Shown one piece after another: positions 35,673 through 44,900 of a DNA stretch of 64,000 bases. Location of the stretch: contig NZ_JABZEE010000024.1 of assembly GCF_013387495.1 (NCBI RefSeq), positions 1 through 64,000 of the forward strand. The letters are read 5' to 3'. Under the pieces are notes generated by a model that worked only from the letters and a program-made list of their open reading frames with translations, was not told where the DNA came from and searched no databases. The DNA is from Streptomyces sp. PKU-EA00015. Its GTDB lineage: Bacteria > Actinomycetota > Actinomycetes > Streptomycetales > Streptomycetaceae. Position 1 is the first letter of the stretch; each line of letters begins with the position of its first letter. Both the position numbers and the translations under genes were made by a program.

Positions 35673-36806
35673 TCAGGCCAGGGTGGGAACGATCTCGCGG
35701 ACCTTGGCCGCGATCTCGGCGGGCAGCGGCGCGTAGCCGGCCTCGGCGAGGACCTTCTGGCCCTCGTCGCTGACGGTGTAGTTGAGGAACGCCTTCAGGG
35801 TCGGCAGCGTCTCCGCCTTGTTGCCCTTGTCGCAGGCGATCTCGTACGTCACGAGGATGATCGGGTACGCGCCCTCGACCTTGGTCTTGTAGTCGAGGGA
35901 CAGGGCCAGGTCGTTGCCGGTGCCCTTGATCTTGGCGGCGGCGATGGCCTTGGAGGCGTTCTCCGTCGTGGCCTCGACCGGGGCCGCGGCACCGGTGTTC
36001 AGCTTGACGGTGTCGATGGACTGCGAGGTCGCGTAGGACAGCTCGAAGTAGCCGATGGAGCCCTGGGTCTGCTTGACCTGGGCGGCGACGCCGGAGGAGC
36101 CGTTGGCGGCCTGGCCACCGGGGGCCAGCCACGACTTCGACTTCGGGTCGTGCTTCCAGTCGGCCGGGGCGGCCTCGCTGAGGTACTTGTGCAGGTTCTG
36201 GGTCGTACCGGACTCGTCCGAGCGGTGGAAGGCCTGGATCTCGGTGGCCGGGAGCTTCGCGTCGGGGTTGAGCGCGGCGATGGCCTTGTCGTTCCACTTG
36301 GTGATCTTCGAGTCGAAGATCTTCGCCAGGGTGGTGGAGTCGAGGACCAGGTTGTCCACGCCGTCCAGGTTGTAGCCGATCGCGACGGGGCCGCCGACCA
36401 TCGGCAGGTTGATGCCCTGGCCGCCCTTGCAGATCTTCTTGGACTCCTCGACCTCCTCCGGCTTCAGCGCGGAGTCGGAGCCGGCGAAGGCGACCTGGCC
36501 CTGGTTGAACTTGGTGATGCCGCCGCCGGAGCCGATGGCCTGGTAGTTGACCTCGACGCCGGAGCAGGCGGCCTGGAAGTTCTTGACCCACAGGTCCATG
36601 GCGTTCTTCTGGGCGGTCGAGCCTGCCGCGAGGAGCTGGCCCTTGGCGTCGTCGCACTTGATGTTCGACGCAGCGCCGGTCTTCTCGCCGGAGCCGCCGG
36701 GCGCGGTGTTGTCGTCCGAACCACACGCCGTGAGGACCAGGGCGCCGGACAGGGCGAGGGCACCGAGCGCGGTGGCGCGAAGCCCGTTCTTGCGCTGAAG
36801 CTTCAC
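35673..36806 (-). CDS. pstS: Phosphate-binding lipoprotein PstS
   Basis: The 377-residue precursor starts at GTG (MKLQRKNGLRATALGALALS), preceded by AGGAA. The lipobox LVLTAC gives a lipid-anchored Cys at about residue 28. Phosphate-binding residues lie in AAGSTAQKNAMDLWV, AFAGSDSALKPEE and FHRSDESGTTQNLHKYL, the three loops that contact phosphate in PstS proteins. PstS captures phosphate outside the membrane for PstCAB. The PHO box lies about 105-145 bases upstream, so expression should rise on phosphate limitation through PhoRP. Confidence 0.95.
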   Translation of the reverse strand: MKLQRKNGLRATALGALALSGALVLTACGSDDNTAPGGSGEKTGAASNIKCDDAKGQLLAAGSTAQKNAMDLWVKNFQAACSGVEVNYQAIGSGGGITKFNQGQVAFAGSDSALKPEEVEESKKICKGGQGINLPMVGGPVAIGYNLDGVDNLVLDSTTLAKIFDSKITKWNDKAIAALNPDAKLPATEIQAFHRSDESGTTQNLHKYLSEAAPADWKHDPKSKSWLAPGGQAANGSSGVAAQVKQTQGSIGYFELSYATSQSIDTVKLNTGAAAPVEATTENASKAIAAAKIKGTGNDLALSLDYKTKVEGAYPIILVTYEIACDKGNKAETLPTLKAFLNYTVSDEGQKVLAEAGYAPLPAEIAAKVREIVPTLA

Positions 36807-36909
36807 TTTCGGGTGTTCCTTCCAGTTGCCGCGATCGTGTGCGGCGTGCGTCGGGGTGGGGGGCCGGCACTGCACCGGTCACCGTGTACGGCCGAAATTA
36901 GGCAGATCA

Positions 36910-36950
36910 GGTGAAGTGACCAACGGGGGAGAGTGAACGCAAGGTGAACC
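36910..36950 (-). promoter_or_regulatory. PHO box (PhoP binding repeats) upstream of pstS
   Basis: On the minus strand GTTCACC (36943-36949) and GTTCACT (36932-36938) are spaced by exactly 11 bases, the PhoP direct-repeat unit of Streptomyces. A third unit, CTTCACC (36910-36916), is in phase two periods further on, with a degenerate unit between. This predicts cooperative PhoP binding and phosphate-starvation induction of pstSCAB. Confidence 0.9.
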
Positions 36951-37042
36951 GTGTCCGGCGACCCGGTGCCGCTCCCGGGATTGGGCCGATCGCGGGCGTG
37001 GTCACGCCGGCGGCGTCGGGGGGCGGTGGCGCGAGGTGGGGG

Positions 37043-37459
37043 TCACGCGGTGTGCAGCGCCTGGAGCAGCGCGTCGACCAGCGTGCGGTCACGGGGCTGC
37101 GTGAGGCGCTCGCGCGCGGCGGCGGGCGGCAGCCAGACGATGCGGTCGACCTCGCGGCTGGCGGCGAAGGACCCCGAGCGGGCCTCGGCGGCCCAGTACG
37201 TGACGTGCTTGGGTCGCCCGCCGGCGATGTAGCGGACGGAGGGCAGCCGGGCCCCGGGGACGCACCGGTGGCCGGTCTCCTCCAGGACCTCGCGCAGGGC
37301 GGCGCCGAGGGCGTCCTCACCGCGCTTGAGCTTGCCCTTGGGGTGCGACCAGTCGTCGTACTTGGGCCGGTGGACGAGGCAGATCTCGATGTCGCCGTGT
37401 CCGTGCGGTGACCGGCGCCACAGCACGACGCCGGCGGCGAGCACCGTGCCGTCGTTCAT
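37043..37459 (-). CDS. Nudix hydrolase (MutT-like)
   Basis: The 138-residue protein contains a complete Nudix box, G-x5-E-x7-R-E-x2-E-E-x-G, spanning about residues 41-63 (GKLKRGEDALG, then AALREVLEETGH). The preceding DDWSHPKGKLKRGE is typical of diadenosine polyphosphate or nucleotide hydrolases. Its ATG overlaps the TGA of the CHAD gene (ATGA). With CHAD and ppk upstream it forms a polyphosphate-linked operon, so its substrate may be a polyphosphorylated nucleotide or inositol-type compound (inference). Confidence 0.88.
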   Translation of the reverse strand: MNDGTVLAAGVVLWRRSPHGHGDIEICLVHRPKYDDWSHPKGKLKRGEDALGAALREVLEETGHRCVPGARLPSVRYIAGGRPKHVTYWAAEARSGSFAASREVDRIVWLPPAAARERLTQPRDRTLVDALLQALHTA

Positions 37460-38742
37460 GGCGCGCTGACCGTCACCGTGGCGTGCCGCCATTCCTGCTG
37501 GAAGGCGAACCTGGCGGCCTCGACCTCGTGCCGCTGGTCGGCGTGGAGCACACCGAGGGCGTACGCGGTGGCCGGTGCGATCCGGGGCGTGCGGGCGGCC
37601 GCCGCGGCGGCCTCGGACGCCTCGGCGGCGTCGCGGTGGTGGTCCAGCACCCGCCCGGCGTGGCACAGGACCGGCTCGGCGCCTGGGTGCAGTACCTCCT
37701 GGGCGTAGCGGTGCAGCCGCACCAGCCTGCGGACCTCGTGCCAGGGGGCGTCCTGCTCCTCGCCGGCAGTGGCGGTCGCGAGGCCGTTGACCAGGGCGTC
37801 CGCGTTGTACGGGTGGGCCGCGCGGCCCAGGGGGAGCTGGGCGACGGCGTCCAGCAGGCGACGCTCCGCGACCTCGGCGAGCAGGCCGAGCGTGTCGACG
37901 GCCGGGCCGGCGGCTGCGGGGGCCAGCGGGAGGTCGGAGGCCAGTAAGGCGACGGCGTCGGCGACGGCGTGGAACCGGGAGGAGCCGAGCGCCTGCAGCG
38001 CGGCGGAGTGCGCCCTCGTCCGGGCGAGGGTGAGCTGCCGCTCCAGCAGGGCGCCGGCCCGCGCGGCCCCGACGTTGAGCACGCCACCGCGCGCGGCCCC
38101 GGCGCCGCGCCCCGGGCTGCCGGGGCCGTTGGCCCCGGCCCCGTGACCTGCGCCGAGGTTGTCGTCGGCCGGGGATCCCTCGCCGCCTGCTGCGTCCCGC
38201 CCGGCGCGGCTGCCCGCGGCGCTCGACCCGGCGCTCCCTCCGTCGTTCACGCCGCGTGCGGCGGCGTCCGCTGTGCCCGACGCGGCCGTCGGAGCGGAGA
38301 GCATGGGCCCGGTGCCCGTGCCGCCTGGGCCGGAGGCCATGGCGCAGCGGCCGCCCGAGGCGGCGTGCAGCGGGGAGAGCTCCGTCCTCGTCGGCGGGAG
38401 CGGGGACGCGCCCGACAGGCGGGACAGGGCGTCCAGCAGGCGGGACAGGCGCGACGTGCAGGCGTGTTCCAGCGCCAGCGTCGAGGAGAGCCAGCCCAGC
38501 TCCGTCCGCAGGCCGTCCGCCCAGGCCGGGTCCACCAGCGGGCGGAAGGTGTACAGCGTCCCGCTGATCCGGCGCGACGCCGCCCGCAGGGCTCGCGCCG
38601 CCTCCGAGGCTCCCGCCGTGTCCGCACCGCTCTCGCCGTGCAGCCGCAGGCTGCGCAGGAAGTCCCCCGCCTGCGCGTGGAGGTAGTGGGCCACCGCCTC
38701 GCCCGCCGTGGCGGTGTCGCGGGAAAGTTCAGGGCTGTGCAC
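37456..38742 (-). CDS. CHAD-domain protein (polyphosphate-binding)
   Basis: The 428-residue protein has CHAD-type helices with conserved His/Arg/Lys. The N-terminal half contains [20 protein letters not shown], then [21 protein letters not shown]. The C-terminal half contains [20 protein letters not shown] and [15 protein letters not shown] Gly/Ala/Ser-rich disordered insert (about 125-225) splits the domain and is unusual. CHAD domains bind polyphosphate granules. It overlaps the ppk 3' end by 14 bases (38729-38742) and the Nudix gene by 4, so the three are one translational unit. Confidence 0.88.
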   Translation of the reverse strand: MHSPELSRDTATAGEAVAHYLHAQAGDFLRSLRLHGESGADTAGASEAARALRAASRRISGTLYTFRPLVDPAWADGLRTELGWLSSTLALEHACTSRLSRLLDALSRLSGASPLPPTRTELSPLHAASGGRCAMASGPGGTGTGPMLSAPTAASGTADAAARGVNDGGSAGSSAAGSRAGRDAAGGEGSPADDNLGAGHGAGANGPGSPGRGAGAARGGVLNVGAARAGALLERQLTLARTRAHSAALQALGSSRFHAVADAVALLASDLPLAPAAAGPAVDTLGLLAEVAERRLLDAVAQLPLGRAAHPYNADALVNGLATATAGEEQDAPWHEVRRLVRLHRYAQEVLHPGAEPVLCHAGRVLDHHRDAAEASEAAAAAARTPRIAPATAYALGVLHADQRHEVEAARFAFQQEWRHATVTVSAP

Positions 38743-40960
38743 GCCGGCGCCTCCGGGCGTCTATGAGCATCTCCTGTACGTGCCGCAGCGGCTGACCGTC
38801 GGAGTCCGTGGCGTGCCGGGTCCACGCGCCGTCCGGGCCGAGGTGCCAGGACGACGTGGTGTCGGACATGCCCGTCTCCAGCAGCCGGGTCAGGGCCGCG
38901 CGGTGGGCCGGGTCGGTGACCCGTACCAGTGCCTCGATACGGCGATCGAGGTTGCGGTGCATCATGTCGGCGCTTCCGAACCACACCTCCGGCTCGCCCC
39001 CGTTGCCGAAGGCGAAGACGCGGGAGTGCTCCAGGAAGCGGCCGAGTATCGAGCGCACCCGGACGTTCTCCGAGAGGCCCGCCACGCCGGGGCGGATCGC
39101 GCAGATGCCGCGTACCCAGATGTCGACCGGGACGCCGGCCGCCGCCGCCCGGTAGCAGGCGTCGATGATCGCCTCGTCCACCATGGAGTTGACCTTGATG
39201 CGGACATAGGCGGGGCGTCCGGCGCGGTGGTGGGTGATCTCCTTGTTGATCCGCGAGATCAGCCCGTCCCGCAGCGACTTGGGCGCGACCAGCAGCCTGC
39301 GGTAGGTCTCGCGGCGCGAGTAGCCGGAGAGCCGGTTGAAGAGGTCGGAGAGGTCCGCGCCGACCTGCGGGTCCGCGGTGAGCAGCCCCAGGTCCTCGTA
39401 GAGCCGGGCGGTCTTGGGGTGGTAGTTGCCGGTGCCGACGTGCGAGTAGCGCCGCAGCGTCTCGCCCTCCTGGCGTACGACGAGCGACAGCTTGCAGTGC
39501 GTCTTGAGGCCCACGAGCCCGTAGACGACATGGCAGCCGGCCTCCTCCAGTTTGCGCGCCCACTTGATGTTGGCCTGCTCGTCGAAGCGGGCCTTGATCT
39601 CGACGAGGACGAGGACCTGCTTGCCGGACTCGGCGGCGTCGATGAGCGCGTCGACGATCGGGGAGTCGCCGGAGGTGCGGTACAGCGTCTGCTTGATGGC
39701 GAGGACGTCGGGGTCGGCCGCGGCCTGCTCCAGGAAGGCCTGGACGGAGGTGGAGAACGAGTCGTACGGGTGGTGCAGCAGCACGTCCCGTTCGCGCAGG
39801 GCCATGAAGATGTCGGGCGCGGACGCGGACTCGACCTCGGCCAGGTCCCGGTGCGTGCCCGCGACGAACTTCGGGAACTTCAGCTCGGGCCGGTCCAGCG
39901 CCGAGATCCCGAACAGGCCGGTGAGGTCCAGCGGCCCGGGCAGCGGGTACACCTCGGCGTCGGAGACCTTCAGCTCGCGTACCAGCAGGTCGAGCACGTA
40001 CGGGTCGATGGACTCCTCGACCTCCAGGCGGACCGGCGGGCCGAAGCGGCGCCGCATGAGCTCCTTCTCCAGGGCCTGGAGCAGGTTCTCGGCGTCGTCC
40101 TCCTCGACCTCCAGGTCCTCGTTCCGGGTCACCCGGAACATGTGGTGGGCGAGGACCTCCATGCCGGGGAACAGCTCTTCGAGGTGCGCCGCGATGACGT
40201 CCTCCAGCGGCACGTACCGCTGCGGGGAGGCCTCCAGGAAGCGCGAGAGGAGCGGCGGGACCTTGACCCGGGCGAAGTGGCGGTGGCCGCTGACCGGGTT
40301 GCGCACGACGACGGCGAGGTTCAGCGAGAGTCCCGAGATGTACGGGAAGGGGTGCGCGGGGTCCACGGCCAGCGGCGTGAGGACCGGGAAGATCTGCTGC
40401 CGGAAGAGGGTGAAGAGGCGGGCCTGCTCCTTCTCGGTGAGCTCGGGCCAGCGGATGAGGTGGATGCCCTCGTCCGCGAGTGCGGGGGCGACGTCCTGCT
40501 GGAAGCAGGCGGCGTGGCGCGCCATGATCTCGCGCGAGCGTGTCCAGATCAGGTCGAGGACCTCGCGGGGCTGGAGGCCCGAGGCCGAGCGGGTGGCGAC
40601 GCCGGTGGCGATGCGGCGCTTCAGTCCGGCCACCCGGACCATGAAGAACTCGTCCAGGTTGGACGCGAAGATGGCGAGGAAGTTGGCCCGCTCCAGCAGG
40701 GGCGTGGCCGGGTCCTCGGCGAGTTCGAGGACGCGTTCGTTGAACGCGAGCCAGCTGCGCTCGCGGTCGAGGAACCGCCCCTGGGGCAGCTCGCCGGCGA
40801 GCATGTGCTCCGAGTCCTCGACGTAGGTGTCGAGATCCGCGTCGAGATCGGGTTCGAGATCGGAGACGGTGGCGGCGACGGTGTGCGGCCGGTGCGCGGC
40901 TATGGACGCGACGGACGGCTGGGGATGCTGGACCGGGACCTCGGCGGGCTGCTGGCTCAT
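38729..40960 (-). CDS. ppk: Polyphosphate kinase 1
   Basis: The 743-residue enzyme reversibly transfers the gamma-phosphate of ATP to polyphosphate. Visible features are the N-terminal [20 protein letters not shown], the domain around [19 protein letters not shown], and the [16 protein letters not shown] block. The [20 protein letters not shown] region carries the autophosphorylated-histidine motif of PPK1. [15 protein letters not shown] is the C-terminal signature. I chose ATG 40958-40960 ([10 protein letters not shown]), with GGAAG upstream. An in-frame ATG at 41057-41059 would add 33 residues but has no ribosome site. The gene leads the ppk-CHAD-Nudix operon. Confidence 0.92.
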   Translation of the reverse strand: MSQQPAEVPVQHPQPSVASIAAHRPHTVAATVSDLEPDLDADLDTYVEDSEHMLAGELPQGRFLDRERSWLAFNERVLELAEDPATPLLERANFLAIFASNLDEFFMVRVAGLKRRIATGVATRSASGLQPREVLDLIWTRSREIMARHAACFQQDVAPALADEGIHLIRWPELTEKEQARLFTLFRQQIFPVLTPLAVDPAHPFPYISGLSLNLAVVVRNPVSGHRHFARVKVPPLLSRFLEASPQRYVPLEDVIAAHLEELFPGMEVLAHHMFRVTRNEDLEVEEDDAENLLQALEKELMRRRFGPPVRLEVEESIDPYVLDLLVRELKVSDAEVYPLPGPLDLTGLFGISALDRPELKFPKFVAGTHRDLAEVESASAPDIFMALRERDVLLHHPYDSFSTSVQAFLEQAAADPDVLAIKQTLYRTSGDSPIVDALIDAAESGKQVLVLVEIKARFDEQANIKWARKLEEAGCHVVYGLVGLKTHCKLSLVVRQEGETLRRYSHVGTGNYHPKTARLYEDLGLLTADPQVGADLSDLFNRLSGYSRRETYRRLLVAPKSLRDGLISRINKEITHHRAGRPAYVRIKVNSMVDEAIIDACYRAAAAGVPVDIWVRGICAIRPGVAGLSENVRVRSILGRFLEHSRVFAFGNGGEPEVWFGSADMMHRNLDRRIEALVRVTDPAHRAALTRLLETGMSDTTSSWHLGPDGAWTRHATDSDGQPLRHVQEMLIDARRRRRAQP

Positions 40961-41121
40961 GGACCCATTCTTCCGCGCGGAAAGAGTCACCGGCGCGTCG
41001 GAGAGGGCCGGAGCGAGGGCTTTTCTCCCGTTGGGGGAGTCGGGCACAGCGGGCTGCATTGGCCGAGGGTCGCAAGGGTGTCTGAATGCCCGGTAACGAC
41101 GACATGACGTGAGGGAAAGCG

Positions 41122-41156
41122 TGGCGGGGCCCCGGGGGGACGCGGGGGCCCCGCCA
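41122..41156. terminator. Hairpin after the ABC exporter operon
   Basis: TGGCGGGGCCCC (41122-41133) and GGGGCCCCGCCA (41145-41156) form a perfect 12-base stem with an 11-base loop, 6 bases beyond the permease stop. It probably ends the leftward gntR-ABC operon. Confidence 0.75.
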
Positions 41157-41161
41157 GGGCG

Positions 41162-42106
41162 TCAGCCGTGCCGCCGCCGGAAGATCCGGAACGCGGCCCA
41201 GGCCACGGCCGCGGCGAGGGCCAGGACGATGCCGGTCTCCACGAGCTGGAGCGGCCACAGGTGCGATGCCGGATGGTAGTCGTACCAGCGGCCGACGATG
41301 TCGCGCTCGGCGAGGCACGCCTCGCGGTCGAGGACGAGGCAGGTGTCGCCGCCGAGGCGTTCGCCGGACACGGTCAGCAGCCCGGTGTCGGTGAAGAACC
41401 AGTCCTCCGTCAAGGGGAACCGCTCCGGGTCCGACCTGCTGCCGCTCCTGGTCGTCCACAGCTTGTGCCACTGCGAGGACATGAGCATCAGGACGGCCCC
41501 GGTCGCGAGGCCCGCGACGGACATGGCGGCCAGCGTGCGGCGCACCAGCAGCCCGGTGAGCGCGCCCACCGCGACCGCGAGCAGGCCGTACGCGATCGCC
41601 GTGGGCCCGATGGCGAGGAAGACATGGCGCGAGTACCAGCGCAGGTGCGTGTTGGTGGACACCGGTTCCCAGGCCAGGCGGAAGACGCCGATCAGGGCGG
41701 CCATGAGGGCCGTGACGGTCACGGCGGGGACCGTCACCTTGGTCGCGAACCACCGCAGCGGCGTCACCGACTGCGACCAGGCCAGCTTGTACGTCCCGCT
41801 CTCCAGCTCCCGGGCGACCACCGGGCCCGCCACGGCGGCCGCGACCAGCAGCGGCAGCAGCATGGCGGCCAGGCCGGCGTACTCGACGATCACCAGGAGC
41901 GTGCTGCGTACATCGGAACGGGGGAACAGGTTGCGGTCGAAGTCGTCGGGCGGGGTCGCCTCGAACCAGATCCGCAGGCCCGCGGCGACGGCGGCGGACA
42001 GCACCAGTGCCCCGGCCGCGACGCCGAGGACGGTGCGGTGCTGGCGGACGACGACCCAGGCGGTGCCGCGCAGGATGCCGCCGGTGCCGGAGGACAGCGC
42101 ACTCAT
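41162..42106 (-). CDS. ABC-2 type exporter permease
   Basis: The 314-residue polytopic protein starts MSALSSGTGGILRG at an ATG overlapping the TGA of the ATPase gene (ATGA). It has six helices, for example VVRQHRTVLGVAAGALVLSA and LAAMLLPLLVAAAVAGPVVA. The E-L-E-S-G-T-Y-K-L-A-W-S-Q-S-V segment is typical of ABC-2 permeases that move their cargo outward. A sizeable extracytoplasmic loop (about 225-285) with conserved Cys lies before the last helix. With the adjacent ATPase and the GntR regulator it resembles YtrA-type export systems. The substrate is unknown. Confidence 0.88.
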   Translation of the reverse strand: MSALSSGTGGILRGTAWVVVRQHRTVLGVAAGALVLSAAVAAGLRIWFEATPPDDFDRNLFPRSDVRSTLLVIVEYAGLAAMLLPLLVAAAVAGPVVARELESGTYKLAWSQSVTPLRWFATKVTVPAVTVTALMAALIGVFRLAWEPVSTNTHLRWYSRHVFLAIGPTAIAYGLLAVAVGALTGLLVRRTLAAMSVAGLATGAVLMLMSSQWHKLWTTRSGSRSDPERFPLTEDWFFTDTGLLTVSGERLGGDTCLVLDREACLAERDIVGRWYDYHPASHLWPLQLVETGIVLALAAAVAWAAFRIFRRRHG

Positions 42107-42984
42107 GCCGCCACCGCCGCGTCCGTCGTCAGCAGGGCGGGGGCCTCGGGGGAGCGGAGATGGGCCATGAGCAGCTCCTCCAGGGAGGGGGTCGACGTCT
42201 GCCAGACGGGGGTGAGGGCGCCCTGCGGGCGTATCAGCGCGGTGAGCTGACGCCCTGTCGTACGAGACTCCACGACGGTGTGCGGCGCGAGGTCCGAGAC
42301 GGGGCCGGTGAGGAGGGTGTGCGCGGCGAGCAGGTCCTCGGTGTCGCCGGCGAGGCGGATGCGGCCGCCGTCGACGAGCAGGACGTAGTCGCAGGTCGAC
42401 TCCAGCTCGGACAGGATGTGTGAGGAGATCACGACTGTCGTGCCGTGCTCGGCGGCCTCGGCCATGAGGGTGCCCATGAGCCGGTGGCGCGCCAGGGGGT
42501 CGAGATCGGCCATCGGCTCGTCCAGCAGCATCAGTTCGGGGCGCTTGCCGAGCGCGAGGGCGAGCGCGACGCGGGTGCGCTGGCCGCCGGAGAGCGTACG
42601 GACACGGGTGCCGGCGCCGAGGCCGCCCTCCTCGACGATCCGCTCGGCGAGGGCCTGGTCCCAGCGGCCGGGGTTGAGTTCGCGGCCCAGGCGGAGGGTG
42701 TCGGCGACGGTCAGCTGGGGGTAGAGGGGTTTGTCCTGGGCGACGTACGCGATGTGGTCGCGCACGGCAGCGGGCTCGGCGCCGAGCACTCGCAGGGCGC
42801 CCTCGCCGGGGCGCGTGAGCCCCGCAGCCAGGGCGAGCAGGGTGGATTTCCCGGCGCCGTTGGGCCCGGCCAGGGCGCACACCCGCCCCGCGGGCACCCG
42901 GAACGAGCAGTCGCGCAGGGCCGGGCGGCCCTGTCTGCGGTACGTCTTGCCGAGGCCGTTCGCCTCGATCGCGGTCGCGGTCAT
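42103..42984 (-). CDS. ABC transporter ATP-binding protein
   Basis: The 293-residue ATPase has Walker A AGPNGAGKSTLLALAAG (about 38-54), signature LSGGQRTRVALALALG (about 136-151), Walker B LMLLDEPMADLDPLA and switch His in VVISSHILSELES. A C-terminal extension of about 80 residues (TLLTGPVSDLAPHTVVE) is common in ABC-2 exporter ATPases. Its ATG overlaps the gntR stop by 4 bases and its stop overlaps the permease start, so the three genes form one unit. Confidence 0.93.
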   Translation of the reverse strand: MTATAIEANGLGKTYRRQGRPALRDCSFRVPAGRVCALAGPNGAGKSTLLALAAGLTRPGEGALRVLGAEPAAVRDHIAYVAQDKPLYPQLTVADTLRLGRELNPGRWDQALAERIVEEGGLGAGTRVRTLSGGQRTRVALALALGKRPELMLLDEPMADLDPLARHRLMGTLMAEAAEHGTTVVISSHILSELESTCDYVLLVDGGRIRLAGDTEDLLAAHTLLTGPVSDLAPHTVVESRTTGRQLTALIRPQGALTPVWQTSTPSLEELLMAHLRSPEAPALLTTDAAVAA

Positions 42985-43379
42985 GCGCCGTCCCCTTTGT
43001 GTCCGTACGGTTCCTCTTTCTCCAGCACGGAGGCGAGGAGCGCGGTGATGTCGTCCGTCTCCAGTCCCGTCGAGCGGGCCCGCGCGACCCAGTCGGCGAG
43101 CTCCGCGCGCAGCGGTGTGCCGGCCGCCTGGCCGCCGAGGGTCCGGGTCACGAAGGTGCCGAGGCCGCGGCGGGGCTCGACGAGTCCCTCGCGTTCGAGT
43201 TCGCGGTAGGCCTTGAGCACGGTGTTCGGGTTGATCGCCGTGGCCTCCACGACCTCGCGGGCCGTGGGCAGGCGGTCCCCCGGCCGCAGCAGTCCGAGGC
43301 GCAGGGCCTGTTTGGTCTGCTGGACGATCTGGAGATAGGTGGCGACGCCACTGCGCCGGTCGATGCGGAACTCGACCAC
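42981..43379 (-). CDS. GntR-family (YtrA-type) regulator
   Basis: The 132-residue protein starts at GTG (MVEFRIDRRSGVATYLQIVQ). It has an N-terminal winged helix (GDRLPTAREVVEATAINPNT, VLKAYRELEREGLVEPRRGLGTFV). The short C-terminal tail of about 45 residues marks the YtrA subfamily, which controls adjacent ABC transporters. Its likely operator is the perfect palindrome 6 bases upstream of the start. The longer frame to 43445 would run through that palindrome and is rejected. Confidence 0.88.
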   Translation of the reverse strand: MVEFRIDRRSGVATYLQIVQQTKQALRLGLLRPGDRLPTAREVVEATAINPNTVLKAYRELEREGLVEPRRGLGTFVTRTLGGQAAGTPLRAELADWVARARSTGLETDDITALLASVLEKEEPYGHKGDGA

Positions 43380-43384
43380 GTCAC

Positions 43385-43426
43385 TGCACCACCCTTTCAC
43401 TAATTGAGTAGTGAAAGGGTGGTGCA
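43385..43426. promoter_or_regulatory. Perfect 18-base inverted repeat, predicted GntR operator
   Basis: TGCACCACCCTTTCACTA (43385-43402) is the exact reverse complement of 43409-43426, with a 6-base ATTGAG spacer. It lies 6 bases before the gntR start. GntR/YtrA regulators bind such palindromes to repress their own operon. The core ACTAATTGAGTAGT is A/T-rich against the local background and may include the promoter. Confidence 0.85.
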
Positions 43427-43430
43427 AGAG

Positions 43431-43459
43431 AGGGGGCGGTGTCAATGACGCCGCCCCCT
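43431..43459. terminator. Hairpin downstream of mshD
   Basis: AGGGGGCGG (43431-43439) pairs with CCGCCCCCT (43451-43459). Part of the intervening TGTCAATGACG can pair further. It is 21 bases past the mshD stop and suits termination of the leftward gene. Confidence 0.65.
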
Positions 43460-43479
43460 TCGCCCGTTGGCGGGCCGGA

Positions 43480-44403
43480 TCAGGTCTCGGTGCGGTACAT
43501 GAGATCCACCTCGTGGGTCACGAAGCCGAGTTGTTCGTACACCCGCAGCGCCGCCAGGTTGTCCGCGTCCACGTAGAGCATCGCCGTCGGCAGACCCTGG
43601 GCCGCGAGGTGGCGCAGGCCGGTCGCCGTGAGGGCCCTGCCGAGGCCGCCGCCCTGGGCGTCGGGGCTGATGCCGACGACGTAGACCTCGCCGAGCTGTT
43701 CCTCCGCGTGCACCTTCGTCCAGTGGAAGCCGACGATCCGGCCCTCCCGCTCGGCCAGGAAGAAGCCCTTGGGGTCGAACCACGGCTCGGCCTTGCGGTC
43801 GTCCAGGTCCCGCTGCGTCAGCGAGCCCTGCTCGGGGTGGTGGGCGAACGCCTCGGCGTTCACCGCGAGCCATTCGGCGTCGTCCTGCCCCGGCACGAAG
43901 GTCCGTACGGTGACACCCCGCGGGTAGGTCGGCTCGGGAATGCTCTGGGGGCCCAACGGGCGGCGCAACTGGCGCAGTTCGCGGAAGAGCGTCAGGCCGA
44001 GGACCTGCGCCATGTGCCGGGCCGCGGACTTCCCGCCGTGCGCCCACATCCGCAGCCGCTTGCCCGAGGCGTCGAGGAGCGTCGTCCCGAGGGCCCGTCC
44101 GTGGCCGCGCCCGCGGTGGCTCGGGTGGACGACGAGCTCGGCGGCCGGGGCCTCGACGGGGTCGGTGTCCTCCAGCTGCGCGTAGCCGACGAGCTGTCCC
44201 TCGACGGAGACCAGGAAGTGCTGCACGCCTTCCCGCCGGCCGCCGCGCAGCTGCAGCCGGCCCTGCTCGGACACGGCCTGCATCCCGTCCGACCGGGCGG
44301 CCTCGGCGAGCAGCTCGGACACGGCCTCGGCCTGCTCGGCGGTGAGTTCCTCCAGGGACTGGATCTGCCGGCCGGGCTCCGGAATCACTGCGTCGATCGT
44401 CAT
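43480..44403 (-). CDS. mshD: Mycothiol synthase (tandem GNAT)
   Basis: The 307-residue enzyme transfers acetyl to the cysteine amine of Cys-GlcN-Ins, the last step of mycothiol synthesis, which is specific to actinobacteria. It has two GNAT domains. The N-terminal one contains VVHPSHRGRGHGRALGTTLL. The C-terminal one contains VVGISPDAQGGGLGRALTA, followed by LYVDADNLAALRVYEQLGF. MshD hallmarks include EWLAVNAEAFAHHPEQGSL and the EPWFDPKGFFLAE block. I chose ATG at 44401-44403 (MTIDAVIPEP). The upstream 32-codon extension is basic and Pro-rich and not family-like. Confidence 0.93.
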   Translation of the reverse strand: MTIDAVIPEPGRQIQSLEELTAEQAEAVSELLAEAARSDGMQAVSEQGRLQLRGGRREGVQHFLVSVEGQLVGYAQLEDTDPVEAPAAELVVHPSHRGRGHGRALGTTLLDASGKRLRMWAHGGKSAARHMAQVLGLTLFRELRQLRRPLGPQSIPEPTYPRGVTVRTFVPGQDDAEWLAVNAEAFAHHPEQGSLTQRDLDDRKAEPWFDPKGFFLAEREGRIVGFHWTKVHAEEQLGEVYVVGISPDAQGGGLGRALTATGLRHLAAQGLPTAMLYVDADNLAALRVYEQLGFVTHEVDLMYRTET

Positions 44404-44900
44404 GTGTCGAGGGTACGGCGGTGGGTGGCACCGCGGGCAGCGTCCGCCACCGGATGTGTCACCCGACGGGGGCGGGCTCCGGCCGCGTGGCCGAGTCATG
44501 CACCCGAGCGGGGGTGCCGCAGAGTGCGGCTACGCCGTCGGAGTGACGCGGCCCGCCGAGGCGTGCGCCCCCGCGAGGGCCTCCCCGCCTCACCCCGAGC
44601 CGGGACGCGCCGCACGGGCGGGTGCGGATACCCCCGCCGCGCCCCACCCGCGATGCACCGGCCTGAGGCGAGACGCCCCGCCCGCGGCAGCCCCGCCCGC
44701 CGATGCGCCCACCCGCGACGTGCCGCCGATGTGCCCCGCATTGGAGGGGCATGGCGGGCCAGACGGTCAATTCGACCGGTACGTCCGGTTCCTGAGTGAT
44801 GGCAACCAGGTCGTAACCCGTATCCCCCTGTCGCGCTACGCGCGTTGACTCTAGGCTGCCGCTCGCCCCTCTCTCCCCGTTTGACCTGACAAGGAGACAG
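44404..44900. other. Divergent intergenic region
   Basis: These 497 bases are between mshD and the nucleotidase gene. The left two thirds is uniformly G+C-rich, with open frames that lack gene-like codon use. The right end carries the ribosome site AAGGAG (44891-44896) and a possible -35/-10 pair in TTGACTCTAGGCT near 44846. I searched by eye for GTTCACC direct repeats and found none convincing. Confidence 0.5.

Noticed and set aside
34582..36882. 766-codon leftward frame extending pstC upstream through pstS
   Set aside because: The upstream part lies in the wrong frame of pstS and lacks protein features. PstC begins at the ATG at 35577.
38247..41753. 1168-codon leftward frame over CHAD, ppk and ABC permease genes
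   Set aside because: It covers three genes that have better supported frames with clear motifs, and its composition is Arg/Pro/Gly-rich.
44404..44900. Possible PHO box before the nucleotidase gene
   Set aside because: No GTTCACC-type repeats at 11-base spacing could be found, although the product fits a phosphate role.
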